From Pseudoalteromonas rhizosphaerae (GTDB lineage: Bacteria > Pseudomonadota > Gammaproteobacteria > Enterobacterales > Alteromonadaceae): a DNA stretch of 64,000 bases. Below the pieces are notes generated by a model. It saw only the letters and a list, made by a program, of their open reading frames with translations. It ran no database searches and was not told the origin of the DNA. Both the position numbers and the translations under genes were made by a program. Within the stretch, counting starts at the first letter, position 1. Each line of letters starts with the position of its first letter. The stretch spans positions 310,001-374,000 of the forward strand of contig NZ_CABVLM010000001.1 of the NCBI RefSeq assembly GCF_902498845.1, read 5' to 3'. Positions 1 to 9,958 of this stretch are shown in pieces.

Positions 1-720
1 ATAGGTACTGATTTTACTTTTGGCAATGACAACACAGATAAATCGATGCTCAGTGAAATTTCAAAAATTGCAACACCGGTGTTTGCTCCTATCGGGGTAG
101 AGCAAGATAATTGGCCTGCAACTGTCGGTATTTTTACTGGCGTATTTGCTAAAGAGGCAGTAGTTGGCACTTTAGATAGTTTATATTCAAATTTAGATGG
201 CGCAGCGGCTGTGAATGAAGAGCCAGTTAATGTCATCGATAAAGTGGCTGAAGCATTCGCGAGTATTCCTGCAAACTTAATTGACGTATTTGGTAATTTA
301 CTCGATCCACTGGGTTTAAATGTCACTAATGTGAGCGATCAAAGTAGTGCGGCCATTGATCAAGAAGTGAATGTATCTACCTTCGCAACCATGGAAAACC
401 TATTTAGCAGTCAACTTGCTGCATTCAGTTACTTAGTTTTTGTATTGCTTTATACACCGTGTGTGGCGGTGATGGGCGCTATGTACCGAGAAGCTGGAAT
501 GAAATGGATGCTATTTGTTGCAACTTGGTCAACAGGGCTTGCTTACATCACAGCCTCTGTGGTGTATCAAGTGGGTAACTTTAAGCAATCTCCGATGTTT
601 TCGGCATTTTGGTTACTCGGGTGCGCTGTCGTTATTGCATTGGCAATAAGCTCTATGCGTATTTATGGTAATAAAATGGCTGCAAAGAGTCGTTTAATCC
701 CTGTTGTTAATATTATTTAG
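1..720 (+). CDS. feoB: Ferrous iron transport protein B, C-terminal part (partial)
   Basis: The reading frame is open from base 1, so the start lies outside the window; about 239 C-terminal residues are present. FeoB is the inner-membrane Fe(II) transporter with an N-terminal G domain (not in this window) and a C-terminal permease. Visible permease signatures are WPATVGIFTGVFAKEAVVGTL and, after a hydrophilic insert, FVLLYTPCVAVMGAMYREAG, both typical of the Gate/FeoB C-terminal domain. Hydrophobic segments follow up to the end. A hairpin terminator follows immediately, so feoB is the last gene of its unit. The family assignment is secure. Confidence 0.95.
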   Translation: MGTDFTFGNDNTDKSMLSEISKIATPVFAPIGVEQDNWPATVGIFTGVFAKEAVVGTLDSLYSNLDGAAAVNEEPVNVIDKVAEAFASIPANLIDVFGNLLDPLGLNVTNVSDQSSAAIDQEVNVSTFATMENLFSSQLAAFSYLVFVLLYTPCVAVMGAMYREAGMKWMLFVATWSTGLAYITASVVYQVGNFKQSPMFSAFWLLGCAVVIALAISSMRIYGNKMAAKSRLIPVVNII

Positions 721-740
721 CCAGTATATATAGTTTAAAA

Positions 741-768
741 AAGAGTACCTTGGTACTCTTTTTTTTGT
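741..768 (+). terminator. Rho-independent terminator after feoB
   Basis: A 9-bp perfect stem, AAGAGTACC / GGTACTCTT, with a 2-base centre is followed by a run of eight T. It sits 20 bases after the feoB stop codon. Confidence 0.85.
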
Positions 769-805
769 TAATTTTAAAGCAGTTAACAATTCAATGGAGT
801 TAGTC

Positions 806-1267
806 ATGACGCCAGCCACACAATTATTAAAAAAACACAAGGCCACTTTTGAGCTGCTCAGTTATGAGCATAACTCAAGTACACATAGCTTTGGTTTAGA
901 AGCTGTTGAAAAGTTAAATCTAGCCGCTGAGCAGGTTTTCAAAACCTTAGTATTTGAAACCAATGAATTGCAGTTAGTAGTGGCAATTACGCCTGTGAGT
1001 CAACAAGTTAACTTAAAGCTCTTAGCAAAAGCATGTGGTGTTAAAAAAGTACATATGGCCGCTGCACAAAAGGTAGAAAATAGCACCGGATATATTCTTG
1101 GTGGCGTAAGTCCATTAGGGCAAAAAAAACGCTTAGCAACTTACCTTCATAGTAGCGCAAAGCAGTTTGATATTATTTATGTAAGCGCTGGTAAACGCGG
1201 CCTTGAAATTGCACTTGATCCCAATACATTAATAAAACTGTGTAATGGCAAATTAGCTGACTTTTAG
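806..1267 (+). CDS. ybaK: Cys-tRNA(Pro) deacylase YbaK/EbsC
   Basis: This is a freestanding trans-editing enzyme that hydrolyses Cys mischarged on tRNA(Pro) (known for the YbaK family). The 153-residue product starts MTPATQLLKKHKATF, like E. coli YbaK (MTPAVKLLEKNK), and has the family blocks VFKTLVFE, VVAITPVSQQVNLK, GYILGGVSPLGQKKRL and YVSAGKRGLEI. I chose ATG 806 rather than the upstream in-frame ATG 794 because GGAG at 796-799 lies at proper spacing to 806 and the protein start then matches the family. It is a single gene between two unrelated units. Confidence 0.92.
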   Translation: MTPATQLLKKHKATFELLSYEHNSSTHSFGLEAVEKLNLAAEQVFKTLVFETNELQLVVAITPVSQQVNLKLLAKACGVKKVHMAAAQKVENSTGYILGGVSPLGQKKRLATYLHSSAKQFDIIYVSAGKRGLEIALDPNTLIKLCNGKLADF

Positions 1268-1556
1268 TGGTGATTTACAGTGTTAGTTAATAGTCGATAA
1301 GCTAACAGTTATACCTTGCACAAACTTTAACATATGTTTATTTTCCCTCATTTTTTTCTATTGTTGTTGAGGTTTAATTATTTTAGCGTTTTTTAGTAAA
1401 AAAAAAATCAACTAAATACTTTTCAGCGTACAAGTGTTAGCTCTTTTTATTCAATGGCTTAGATAGCCTAAAAATAAATAAATTGAAAAAACTGTTAAAA
1501 AATTGCTTAGAGTAATTGATCTAAACCATTTTTTATGACGTAATGTAGGTATTATT
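1268..1556. other. Intergenic region upstream of the fadE-like gene
   Basis: About 290 bases, very AT-rich, with no open frame of note and no clear terminator after ybaK. It presumably holds the promoter for the acyl-CoA dehydrogenase gene; no -35/-10 pair stood out. The candidate FadR operator is listed separately. Confidence 0.5.
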
Positions 1557-1573
1557 GTCTGGTCGGATGAGTT
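1557..1573 (+). promoter_or_regulatory. Candidate FadR operator
   Basis: The 17 bases GTCTGGTCGGATGAGTT match the enterobacterial FadR consensus AACTGGTCNGACCAGTT at 13 of the 16 defined positions. The site ends 5 bases before the ATG of the fadE-like gene and overlaps its ribosome-binding region. In E. coli FadR represses fadE, so location and target agree. The call rests on a by-eye match; binding is inferred. Confidence 0.5.
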
Positions 1574-1577
1574 GATT

Positions 1578-3833
1578 ATGAGTTTACGTACAAAATTAAA
1601 AAAAGTATTACCAAGTATTTCTATCACTGAACAAGAAGCCCTTGATGCGGGTGATGTGTGGTTAGAAGGCTCTATTTACCAAGGTAAGCCTGACTTCAAC
1701 GCACTTCGCGCAGTCCCTGCTGCTGTATTGAGCGCAGATGAACAAGCATTTATCGACGGCCCATTACAAGAGCTATTGGGTATGATCGACGATACAGAAA
1801 TTCAAAATGGCATTCATTTACCTGAATACATTTTAGATTTTCTGAAAAAGGAACGTTTCTTTTCACTGATCATTCCTAAATCATTCGGTGGTTTAGAGTT
1901 TAGCCCTTACGCAAACTCAACTATCGTTGGCACAATCGCCACTAAAAGTTCTGCTGTTGCAGTAACCGTTATGGTTCCTAATTCGTTAGGCCCTGGTGAG
2001 TTACTACTGCACTTTGGTACTAAAGAGCAGCAAGCACATTATTTACCACGCCTAGCCAATGGCCGTGACATTCCATGTTTTGCACTCACAAGCCCAGAGG
2101 CTGGTTCTGATGCCGGTGGTATTCCAGATTTAGGTACTGTGACTAAAGGCATGTACAACGGAGAAGAAGTACTTGGTCTTGAGATCACTTGGGACAAGCG
2201 TTATATCACCCTTGCGCCAATTGCCACCGTACTTGGTTTAGCATTTAAAGTAGTTGATCCAAATGGCTTGCTAGGTGGTAAAGAAAACCTCGGTATTACG
2301 TGTGCACTTATTCCAAAAGAGCACCCAGGTGTTGAACTTGGTAATCGCCATGATCCAATGGGGATTCGTTTTTACAACGGTACTACGCGTGGCAACAAAG
2401 TATTTGTACCAATGGACTTCATTATTGGTGGGCAAAAGAACATCGGCCGAGGCTGGCAAATGTTGGTTAGCTGTTTAGGTGCTGGCCGTGGTATTTCATT
2501 ACCTGCATTAGGTGTTAGTTCATCTCAGGTAGCATTTAAAGGTGCGTCTGAATATGCTGCGGTACGTGAGCAATTTGGCTTAGCAATCGGTCAGTTTGAA
2601 GGTATTCAAGAAAAACTCGCTGATATTGCTGGTAAAACATACCTACAAGAAGCAATGCGTGTACTTACAACCGAAGGTTTAGGTATGGGCTTAAAGCCAT
2701 CGGTTGTGACTGCAATTGCAAAATATCACATGACTGAAATTGGTCGCGACGTGCTTGACTCAGCAATGGATATTCAAGCTGGTAAAGCAATTCAGAACGG
2801 CCCGCAAAATACGTTAGCAAGCGGCTATGTTGCGCAGCCAATTGCCATCACGGTTGAAGGCGCTAATATTCTTACCCGTAACTTGATGATCTTTGGTCAA
2901 GGTGTAATGCGTTGTCACCCATATTTACAATCGATGGTTGAATCAATCCACAGCGAAGATAAAAACGCAGATAAAGAATTTAACAGCATTCTACGCAAAA
3001 CAGTCGGTTATAGCGTAGCAAACAGTTTACGTGCATTCCGTTTAGGCGTATTACCGTTTACTGCCGGTGCTAATTCACCACTTCCAGAAGTACGTGAATA
3101 TGAAAAAGCAGCTCATAAATTATCAGCTAAATTAGCAGTATATGCAGATTTTTCGTTACTGGTACTCGGCGGAAAACTTAAACAAGCGGAAATGCTATCA
3201 GCCCGTTTAGGCGATGTAATGAGCTTCTTATATGCGGCAATGGCATCAATTAAATATTATGAGCAAAAAGTGGCAAGCAGTGAACGCGAGCAAGCAGCGC
3301 CATATTTCCACTACGCAACACGTTTTGCATTACAAAGCGCCGAACAAGCATTGCATAAGTTTTTAGACAACTTCCCTGCAAGTGGTACACGTAAGTTTAT
3401 GCGTTTTATTACTATGAACTATTCGACTAAAATGCCAAAAATTAGCGATGACTTAATTCGCGAATTAGCTACACAGGCGCAACTTGACACGGCATTTAAA
3501 AAGCAAATCACACACTTAGTTAAACCTATTGAAGGTGATGGACATTACATTAACGAGCAAGCGTATAAAGCGAAAATGGGCTGTTTAGATTTACTCGCAA
3601 AAGTGAAAAAAGCCTTGCGTGCTAAAACAATCAAACCAGGTATTCGTTTTGCACTTATTCTTGATAATGCACTTGTAGCAAATGTAATCACTGAAGAAGA
3701 ATACGCTAAACTGATTGATTACAACAAAAAACGTGAACGCGCAATTCGTGTTGATGAGTTTGATTTTGATATGAACTTATTAGACGAAAATGCAAAACCG
3801 ATAAACCCACTGAAAAGTGTTGTTAATCAGTAA
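1578..3833 (+). CDS. fadE: Acyl-CoA dehydrogenase, FadE type
   Basis: FAD-dependent first step of fatty-acid beta-oxidation (acyl-CoA to trans-2-enoyl-CoA). The 751-residue protein has the acyl-CoA dehydrogenase core over roughly residues 75-440, with the signature CFALTSPEAGSDAG near residue 167 and GRGISLPALG/EQFGLAIGQFEGIQEKLA in the middle-to-C-terminal core. A long C-terminal extension (about 450-745) is typical of FadE (DUF1974 region). E. coli FadE is about 60 residues longer because of an N-terminal membrane segment; none is obvious here. ATG 1578 is preferred over TTG 1572, with GGATGAG upstream as ribosome-binding region. It stands alone and ends in a terminator. FadE-type identity is good; the chain-length preference is unknown. 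Confidence 0.88.
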   Translation: MSLRTKLKKVLPSISITEQEALDAGDVWLEGSIYQGKPDFNALRAVPAAVLSADEQAFIDGPLQELLGMIDDTEIQNGIHLPEYILDFLKKERFFSLIIPKSFGGLEFSPYANSTIVGTIATKSSAVAVTVMVPNSLGPGELLLHFGTKEQQAHYLPRLANGRDIPCFALTSPEAGSDAGGIPDLGTVTKGMYNGEEVLGLEITWDKRYITLAPIATVLGLAFKVVDPNGLLGGKENLGITCALIPKEHPGVELGNRHDPMGIRFYNGTTRGNKVFVPMDFIIGGQKNIGRGWQMLVSCLGAGRGISLPALGVSSSQVAFKGASEYAAVREQFGLAIGQFEGIQEKLADIAGKTYLQEAMRVLTTEGLGMGLKPSVVTAIAKYHMTEIGRDVLDSAMDIQAGKAIQNGPQNTLASGYVAQPIAITVEGANILTRNLMIFGQGVMRCHPYLQSMVESIHSEDKNADKEFNSILRKTVGYSVANSLRAFRLGVLPFTAGANSPLPEVREYEKAAHKLSAKLAVYADFSLLVLGGKLKQAEMLSARLGDVMSFLYAAMASIKYYEQKVASSEREQAAPYFHYATRFALQSAEQALHKFLDNFPASGTRKFMRFITMNYSTKMPKISDDLIRELATQAQLDTAFKKQITHLVKPIEGDGHYINEQAYKAKMGCLDLLAKVKKALRAKTIKPGIRFALILDNALVANVITEEEYAKLIDYNKKRERAIRVDEFDFDMNLLDENAKPINPLKSVVNQ

Positions 3834-3854
3834 TATTTTTTAATTCAACAATGT

Positions 3855-3883
3855 AAGCGCCTGCAGTATAGGCGCTTTTTTTG
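3855..3883 (+). terminator. Rho-independent terminator after fadE
   Basis: Stem AGCGCC / GGCGCT with loop TGCAGTATA, followed by a T run, about 20 bases after the fadE stop. Confidence 0.8.
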
Positions 3884-4056
3884 TGCTAAAAAAACTTAGA
3901 ATCCATATTTATTCGTTAATAAGACAAGTGTTATTCCGCCGGCACAGTAATATGTTATTCAATTGTAAGTCTATAGGTTGTAAAACTTTATGATTGTATT
4001 TGTTGTTAAAAAACGTTAATCTAAGTGCAAATTGTTTTTATTTGACTTGAGGGTCC

Positions 4057-6159
4057 ATGTTTAATCCAACTATTTCTTACATCTCTATGGCAGTTACATT
4101 AGCAATGTCGAGTGTAGCTTTTGCAAATGAGCAAGGCACAGAAGAAGCAAATATCGAAAAAATCTCTGTGCTAGGGCAACGGTTAGAATATAATACCAGC
4201 GCTACAGGCTTAATGCTTTCAGTGCAACAAACTCCTCAGTCTATCTCTGTAATTGATGCGCAAGCAATTCAAGACTTTGCACTGGATAATGTGGCAGATG
4301 TCGTGGGGATGGCTGCGGGGATCAATGTTCAAAAAGCAGAAACCAGCCGTTTTTTCTTTAGCGCACGTGGTAATCCCGTTACCAATTTTCAGTATGATGG
4401 CTTACCGGTTTTTTATAATAGCTTTTTTTCAGAGGCAGTATCAGACTCCATTCTTTTTGAGCGTGTGGAAGTAGTTAGAGGCGCGACGGGCTTACTATCT
4501 GGAGCGGGTGAACCTTCAGCGGCAATCAATTTGATCCGTAAAAAAGCAGGTTTTGAACAACAAGGTTACGTTACTGCGAAAGTTGGTTCATGGCAAAATG
4601 TTAGACTTGAAGGTGATTTTAACACGCCACTCAATAGCGATGGCAGTATTCGTGGCCGTGTAGCTGCGAGTATTGATCAAGGTGAAAGCCATGTTGATTT
4701 AGCTGAAAAAGATAATCTTCAACTTTATACAACCGTGGGTTTTGATCTAGGCGCGAATACTGAGATGAACATCGGAATAGAGCATGCGAAACGTAGGCCT
4801 AAAGGCTCTACATGGGGTGCATTACCTTTATTTTATGCAGATGGCTCCTCTGCAGATGATCTAGCTATATCAAGTACAACGGCTGCAAACTGGACCTATT
4901 GGGATCGCGATAATACCAGTGCCTTTGTTAATTTAGCGCATAGCTTTGCAAATGGATGGCAGTTGAGAGCAGAATACGAACGCCGAGATGATAAAATGGA
5001 TGGCAAACTATTATACTTAAGTGGGTATCCTGATCGAGACACTGGGCTTGGTATGAGTGGTTCGTCAATGATTTATCAAAGTGATCGTACTTTGGATAGT
5101 GCGCGCATATACGCAGATGGTCCTTTTGAGTTGTTTTCTCGAGAGCACCGCTTGATTGTTGGGGCTAACTTAAGTGATCAGCATGTCACTTCTGATTCAT
5201 TTTATGCTATCAGTGGTGATCCCGTTGGTAACTTTTTACAGTGGGATGGCAGTGTATCTGAACCTACTTATGCAGATACGGCTATTTCCGGAAAAAATAA
5301 CGAACAGCAGGTTGGGGCGTATATTGCTACACAACTGAGTGTAACGGATAAACTAACCCTTGTTCTAGGTAACCGCTTTAGTCGCTATGATTATGAAAAT
5401 GAGGTAGACAGTGCTGATAATTACAAACAAACGGGCATTAACACTCCTTATGCGGGACTAGTGTTCTCACCTGTACCTACGGTATCAATTTATACAAGCT
5501 ACACTGAAATTTTCCAGCCACAAAATGCAAAAGACAAAAATGATCAACGTCTTGACCCTGTTGAAGGCAGTAATTTAGAAGCTGGGGTAAAAAGCACCTG
5601 GCTTGACGAGCGACTACTTGTTACTGCTGCCGTATTCAAAGTCGAAAAAGATAATGTAGCAGTACTAGACCCTTCATTCACAGAACCATTGCCTGATGGG
5701 AGCTTTCCATATGTCGGGAAAAAAGGTACGCAGAGTAAAGGTTTTGAGGTAGAAGTTTCAGGACAAGTGACAGATTCATTTAATGCTAATTTCAGTTATG
5801 CACACACTAAATCTGAAGATGAAAATGGTGATCCTTTTGCAACCCATAACCCAGAGCACTTAGTTAAACTGTCTGGAATGTATGATTATAATGAGGCGTT
5901 TAAATTTGGTGTTAATGCACATTGGCAAAATGAAATCTACAATGAAAATGTAGGCCCTAATAATGCTCACCGTGCAGAGCAAGCAAGTTATTGGCTGGTT
6001 AATATGATGGCGCGTTACAAGTTTACAGATCAGTTTAGCGGCCAAATGAATATCAATAACGTGTTTGATAAAAAATATTACTCCAGTATTGATTTTTATA
6101 ACCAAGGCTTCTTTGGCGCGCCACGTAATATTGAGGCTTCAGTAAGGTATCAGTTTTAA
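4057..6159 (+). CDS. TonB-dependent siderophore receptor
   Basis: Outer-membrane gated channel for a ferric siderophore, powered by TonB (family knowledge). The 700-residue product has a signal peptide of about 23 residues ending in FANEQ. A plug domain follows (about 45-165) with QQTPQSISVIDAQAI and VEVVRGATGLLSGAGEPSA, as in the FhuE/FoxA/FpvA group. The 22-strand barrel covers the rest and ends in aromatic VRYQF, the usual C-terminal outer-membrane insertion signal. It is flanked by terminators, with no siderophore synthesis or ABC genes nearby, so it probably takes a siderophore made by other cells. I found no convincing Fur box in the 170 bases upstream. The substrate cannot be read from sequence. 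Confidence 0.92.
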   Translation: MFNPTISYISMAVTLAMSSVAFANEQGTEEANIEKISVLGQRLEYNTSATGLMLSVQQTPQSISVIDAQAIQDFALDNVADVVGMAAGINVQKAETSRFFFSARGNPVTNFQYDGLPVFYNSFFSEAVSDSILFERVEVVRGATGLLSGAGEPSAAINLIRKKAGFEQQGYVTAKVGSWQNVRLEGDFNTPLNSDGSIRGRVAASIDQGESHVDLAEKDNLQLYTTVGFDLGANTEMNIGIEHAKRRPKGSTWGALPLFYADGSSADDLAISSTTAANWTYWDRDNTSAFVNLAHSFANGWQLRAEYERRDDKMDGKLLYLSGYPDRDTGLGMSGSSMIYQSDRTLDSARIYADGPFELFSREHRLIVGANLSDQHVTSDSFYAISGDPVGNFLQWDGSVSEPTYADTAISGKNNEQQVGAYIATQLSVTDKLTLVLGNRFSRYDYENEVDSADNYKQTGINTPYAGLVFSPVPTVSIYTSYTEIFQPQNAKDKNDQRLDPVEGSNLEAGVKSTWLDERLLVTAAVFKVEKDNVAVLDPSFTEPLPDGSFPYVGKKGTQSKGFEVEVSGQVTDSFNANFSYAHTKSEDENGDPFATHNPEHLVKLSGMYDYNEAFKFGVNAHWQNEIYNENVGPNNAHRAEQASYWLVNMMARYKFTDQFSGQMNINNVFDKKYYSSIDFYNQGFFGAPRNIEASVRYQF

Positions 6160-6173
6160 CGACTATTGATTTT

Positions 6174-6220
6174 AATAGCTTACCTTGTGGTTTTAGGTAA
6201 GCTATTGTTATAATTTTTTA
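6174..6220 (+). terminator. Hairpin terminator after the TonB receptor
   Basis: A perfect 12-bp stem, AATAGCTTACCT / AGGTAAGCTATT, with a 9-base loop is followed by a T-rich stretch with some interruptions. It lies 15 bases after the stop codon. Confidence 0.75.
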
Positions 6221-6614
6221 TTGAATCTTTCAAGCATGCTGTTAAGGGCGAAAGTTTGTATTTATTGGTTTGTTAAAACGTCACTATAATGATTAAAAAC
6301 TAATGGAATAATTATATTCCTTTGGAGCGGTTGTGGAACAATAGTGAATTGTTGTTTTGATGGTTAAGTCTGAGAGAACAAGGCGATTAGTGTACCTGAA
6401 CACTTACATACCACAAAAGCAAAGTTGAACATTAATAATTTATAAAGACTAATATTCTTATTTACCCTTTAGCTGTGAATATGTGTAAAAATTGTAATAT
6501 TAATCAGATAAGTAATGTATGCAATCTTTAGTGGTTATTACAATGTATTCAATAACATATTAAATTTCACATAGAAAATGGCTTATCCATAAGGTTGTAC
6601 TTCTGTTAATCAGC
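6221..6614. other. Gene-free stretch
   Basis: About 390 AT-rich bases between the receptor terminator and the 3' end of the minus-strand membrane gene. I see no open frame, structured RNA or repeat that I can support. Confidence 0.5.
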
Positions 6615-7202
6615 TTAAAAAGATCCTGTTCGGAAAACAATTAATAAAATTTGTGTGGTTAAACAAAGCAATAAATATAACTGATTATAGGTTTTGTTGT
6701 TAATTTTTGCCGCGATTATAGCACCTGTTATGAGGACTATCTCTGGTGCCGGGAAGGCTAGCGCTAGATGTGAATAATATTCCTGCCCTTTAAGTAAAGT
6801 ATCAATTAAATCAACCGTTAGTAATGCCGCTACCAAGCCGAAAAACCAGCCGCGACGAGCCTCCATATATCCCTTATAGCCATTAAACTCCGACATATCA
6901 TCAGGAAACAACATCGTGGCAAGGAAAAAATGCAGTGCGGCGTAACCAGTCACAAATGCATAACGTGCAAAGTTCCATTCGGTAACAGTTGCAAGCGTGT
7001 ATTCAAACCACCAAAAGCGCTGTACTTCGAGCAATAAAAATACCACCCAACCGATGTGCAGCGAATAAACATGCACGCGTCCAGGGTGTTGCATAAACCT
7101 TGCGAGACCAGTCAATAACCGAGTGATAGCAAGGCTTGTCACCATACCCAAAATGACACGTATATGAAAATATGTATCTAGATGTATGCTTGATTCATTC
7201 AC
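6615..7202 (-). CDS. Uncharacterised multi-pass membrane protein
   Basis: A 195-residue hydrophobic protein with about five predicted membrane segments (near 15-35, 45-62, 80-98, 118-135 and 150-190). The start, with YFHIRVILGMVTSLAITRLLTGLARF, resembles hypothetical proteins common in Proteobacteria; I know no function for them. Its ATG overlaps the stop of the upstream lipoprotein gene by 4 bases (7199-7202), so the two are translationally coupled and form an operon. No catalytic motif is visible. Confidence 0.75.
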   Translation of the reverse strand: MNESSIHLDTYFHIRVILGMVTSLAITRLLTGLARFMQHPGRVHVYSLHIGWVVFLLLEVQRFWWFEYTLATVTEWNFARYAFVTGYAALHFFLATMLFPDDMSEFNGYKGYMEARRGWFFGLVAALLTVDLIDTLLKGQEYYSHLALAFPAPEIVLITGAIIAAKINNKTYNQLYLLLCLTTQILLIVFRTGSF

Positions 7203-7498
7203 TGGGATTTAGAATACCCTTGCATTTTCATACAATGATTTACAAGATTTCCTTCTTCATAACCTCTAGCAATACCATCGGCGATACCTGAACTTACTGC
7301 ATCACTTATTTTTGCGTCATATTTTGGGGCTTTAGCACCAGTGTTTGCTGTAGCAAGTTCAGCCTGATATAAGCATTGTTGGTAAGCCTCTGACGCCTGT
7401 GATGGTGTAGAACCTGGTTTAGTAAATACAGGATCAGTCACAGTGCACGCTGTAGCAAAAAATGGAACGGTGAGTAATAAAACTAATTTAAGTTTCAT
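7199..7498 (-). CDS. Small predicted lipoprotein
   Basis: A 99-residue protein beginning MKLKLVLLLTVPFFATAC, a lipoprotein signal peptide with Cys 18 as the likely lipidation site. The mature part has a Gly/Ala-rich stretch (SSGIADGIARGYEEGN) and two further Cys. I placed the start at 7498, seven codons inside the longest frame, because AGGAAG precedes it and the signal peptide then has the usual form. It is the first gene of a two-gene operon with the membrane protein at 6615-7202. Function is unknown. Confidence 0.7.
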   Translation of the reverse strand: MKLKLVLLLTVPFFATACTVTDPVFTKPGSTPSQASEAYQQCLYQAELATANTGAKAPKYDAKISDAVSSGIADGIARGYEEGNLVNHCMKMQGYSKSQ

Positions 7499-7519
7499 CG
7501 GAAATAACTTCCTATACAC

Positions 7520-7938
7520 AAGTTTAGATCTATTGCATTTGAGGCTAGCAGTGGTTTATTAGCTTTTCAATAATTTGCATCAAAAAATTAACATTTAAAG
7601 TGGAGTATTTTAATTTTAACTTTCTTAGATAAGTTAAATATTATTGTTTGGGGCCATTATTCAGCGCGAATTGAAATTCGAAGACCAACACTCCTTGCGA
7701 GGAAGCAAAACACCCTATGTAAAAAATTTTTGAAAAATTTGCAAGATTCAAATAACCCTTACTAATATTAATATTGCTTTTGAAATTATCTTTAATAGCA
7801 GAAGTAATTTAACCAGTTAATCCAGAGTCTAAGGGATAACCTTATCAGTATCTTTTAATATGTGAGTTTTAATCTGATTTTGGTGACGCTAACTGAATAT
7901 AAAAATTTCAATAATATTAATGGGATAAGGAGCGTTGG
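7520..7938. other. Divergent promoter region
   Basis: About 420 AT-rich bases between the minus-strand lipoprotein gene and the plus-strand oxidase remnant. It must hold promoters in both directions. I found no convincing copper-regulator (CueR/CopY-type) site and no open frame. Confidence 0.45.
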
Positions 7939-9931
7939 ATGGCTAAGTTTAAGACCAATATTCGAACCGTTGGCTGTATTAAATTTATGGGGGTGTCGTT
8001 GCTTCTAATGTTGGCGATGGGATGTAATGATAATGATAGTGAAAAAAACCAGACGAAGAGTTAAAGAATATTTTTGATGGTGTGTTGACGGCGCAAGAAG
8101 CAAGCGCAAATATCCCTGGTTTTGGACAAGTCGATGGCTTGTATCTGTATTCGTTTACAAAAGCGGATGGAACTGAGTCAGTACCAAGTCTTGTGCCTGA
8201 TGTATGGGCACTTCAACCAGGAGATCTATTACACTACGAGTTAAAAAATGCACTGCCATGTGTACCCGAGCGACCTGAGGGGACTAAAGGGGCAACCATG
8301 TCCGAAACCAATGTTCACACACATGGATTAATAGTATCTCCCATGAATGCCCCTGATGGGCGTTATGGAGACAACGTATTTGTTAAATCTAATACTATTG
8401 AAAAGCTTGACGGCAGTATTGGCGATTGTGCAGATGAAACGCCAGATCATGGCTCTATGCATTCAAGTCATGATGCGAAGCTGACTACAATCCCTTATAG
8501 TATTCAAGTTCCTAAAGACCACCCGTTAGGTTTATATTGTTTCATCCTCATTCGCATGGTGTTTCGCAGCAGCAAGTGGCGCGTGGATTGTCTGGTTTGA
8601 TAACCATAGGTGATATTTGGGATTATACTTGGCTTCAATGTCAGCTCAGTGGAGAAGGTGATGATAATCCCTGTGTTACCTCCGAGGATGCTGAAGAAGA
8701 AGCGCGCCAACGCAGCCGTACTAACGTAGATTTCATCGTTCTTAAAGATTTACAAGTTGAACGAAGCGTTGGTGAGCCATGGCATACAGTACAATGGTAT
8801 GATCCTGGATATTGCGGTGAGGAAGAATACCCGATGCTAGAAGGTGGCACTTGTAAAGGGCAAAATGATGATAATAACGATGACGGTATAGAACGAAAAT
8901 GGCTGTTTACTGTTAATGGTGAGTTAGTCCCGACGATCACTATACCTAATGACACTGCACAAATATTCAGAATTGCTAATGTAGGCGCGACAGTTACCTA
9001 CAACCTTGAGTTGCGTGCTGGTGATGTATTACTACCGTTTCAAATACTAACAAATGATGGCTCAGCTGTGGGACAAGATGCTGACTCAGGTTTTATATCA
9101 GATGGTGACTTAGTACTGTTTCCAAGTGCTCGGTTAGAAATTTATCTTGATAGAGGACTTATCTGTGCAACATTAGGAAATGCCTGTGATGGGTCTGATA
9201 TTTCTGCATCGCTAGAAGTCACTAAATGGGAGTGTCCAGACGGCGATCCTAAATCATGTGCCGATTTGTGGCCGATTGGTAAAATCATGAATATTAATAT
9301 CGAAGGCTTAGATATGTCTGAACCTCTGCAACCAGCTGGTGCTGAGCTATCAGATGTGATTGCCGATCTTAACCCTGTAGATGAATCTCCTACAGCCTCG
9401 TCAGCCATATGTAGCGATGGTAGCTTACCAGGCGCTGTATTAAATGACGGAGAGTTTAGAACCATCGCGTTTTGGAATGGCGAAATAGATAAGGAAGAGT
9501 CATTCACTATGATGACGGATATGACCCCGCGTAGCGAGCCACAGGCCTTTGATGTGCCAGAAGAGATGACTCAAGAGTGGTTGACGGCGAATAGATTTGA
9601 TGAATTTAACCATGATAGGCTCGACCTGTGTATTGCAGCTAATAACGTTGAAACTTGGGTTATTCATAATATTTCGGATGAGTTTCACAATTTTCACGTT
9701 CATCAATCTAAGTTCTCTGTGGTTGAGATTAGTAAGCATGGCGATCTGACACGCGATACATCACCTAATGTCTCGCATGACAACTTTCCTATTCCACCGG
9801 GAGCTTGGATAAAAATTAAGATCCGTTTCTCAAATGACGTTGTTGGTAAATTTGTCTATCACTGCCATATTCTTGAGCATGAAGATAAAGGCATGATGTC
9901 GGTAATTGAAGTCTTACCAAACGGAGATTAA
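7939..9931 (+). pseudogene. Multicopper oxidase (lipoprotein), broken by two frameshifts
   Basis: The intact ancestor would be a surface or periplasmic multicopper oxidase of about 660 residues. The start at 7939 encodes a lipoprotein signal (LLLMLAMGC, then NDNDSE). Translation stops at 8062-8064, because the frame changes in the A7 tract 8042-8048; one more A would join it to EELKNIFDG. The second piece (to 8600) carries the first copper box, HTHG (about 8316-8327). A second change near 8538-8540 (TTGTTTC where TTGGTTTC is expected) splits the second box, WFHPHSHG. The third piece (8537-9931) holds the last two boxes, HNFHVHQ (about 9685) and HCHILEHEDKGMM (about 9859). All four copper-ligand boxes thus survive. 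Recent gene decay or base-calling error in homopolymers can each explain this. Confidence 0.85.
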
Positions 9932-9958
9932 AGCAACTCAATTGAAAAAATACACAAG

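Noticed and set aside
3884..4056. A Fur box was sought upstream of the siderophore receptor (for example AATAAGACAAGTGTTATT).
   Set aside because: Only a loose inverted repeat is present and it does not match the Fur consensus.
7640..7720. CCTTGCGAGGAAG considered as a copper-responsive MerR/CueR operator for the oxidase.
   Set aside because: The symmetry and spacing do not fit the known CueR operator and no -35/-10 pair brackets it.
8504..9739. Several minus-strand frames of 68-121 codons across the oxidase remnant.
   Set aside because: They are mirror images of the coding strand, which carries the copper-box motifs; none has its own motif or start context.
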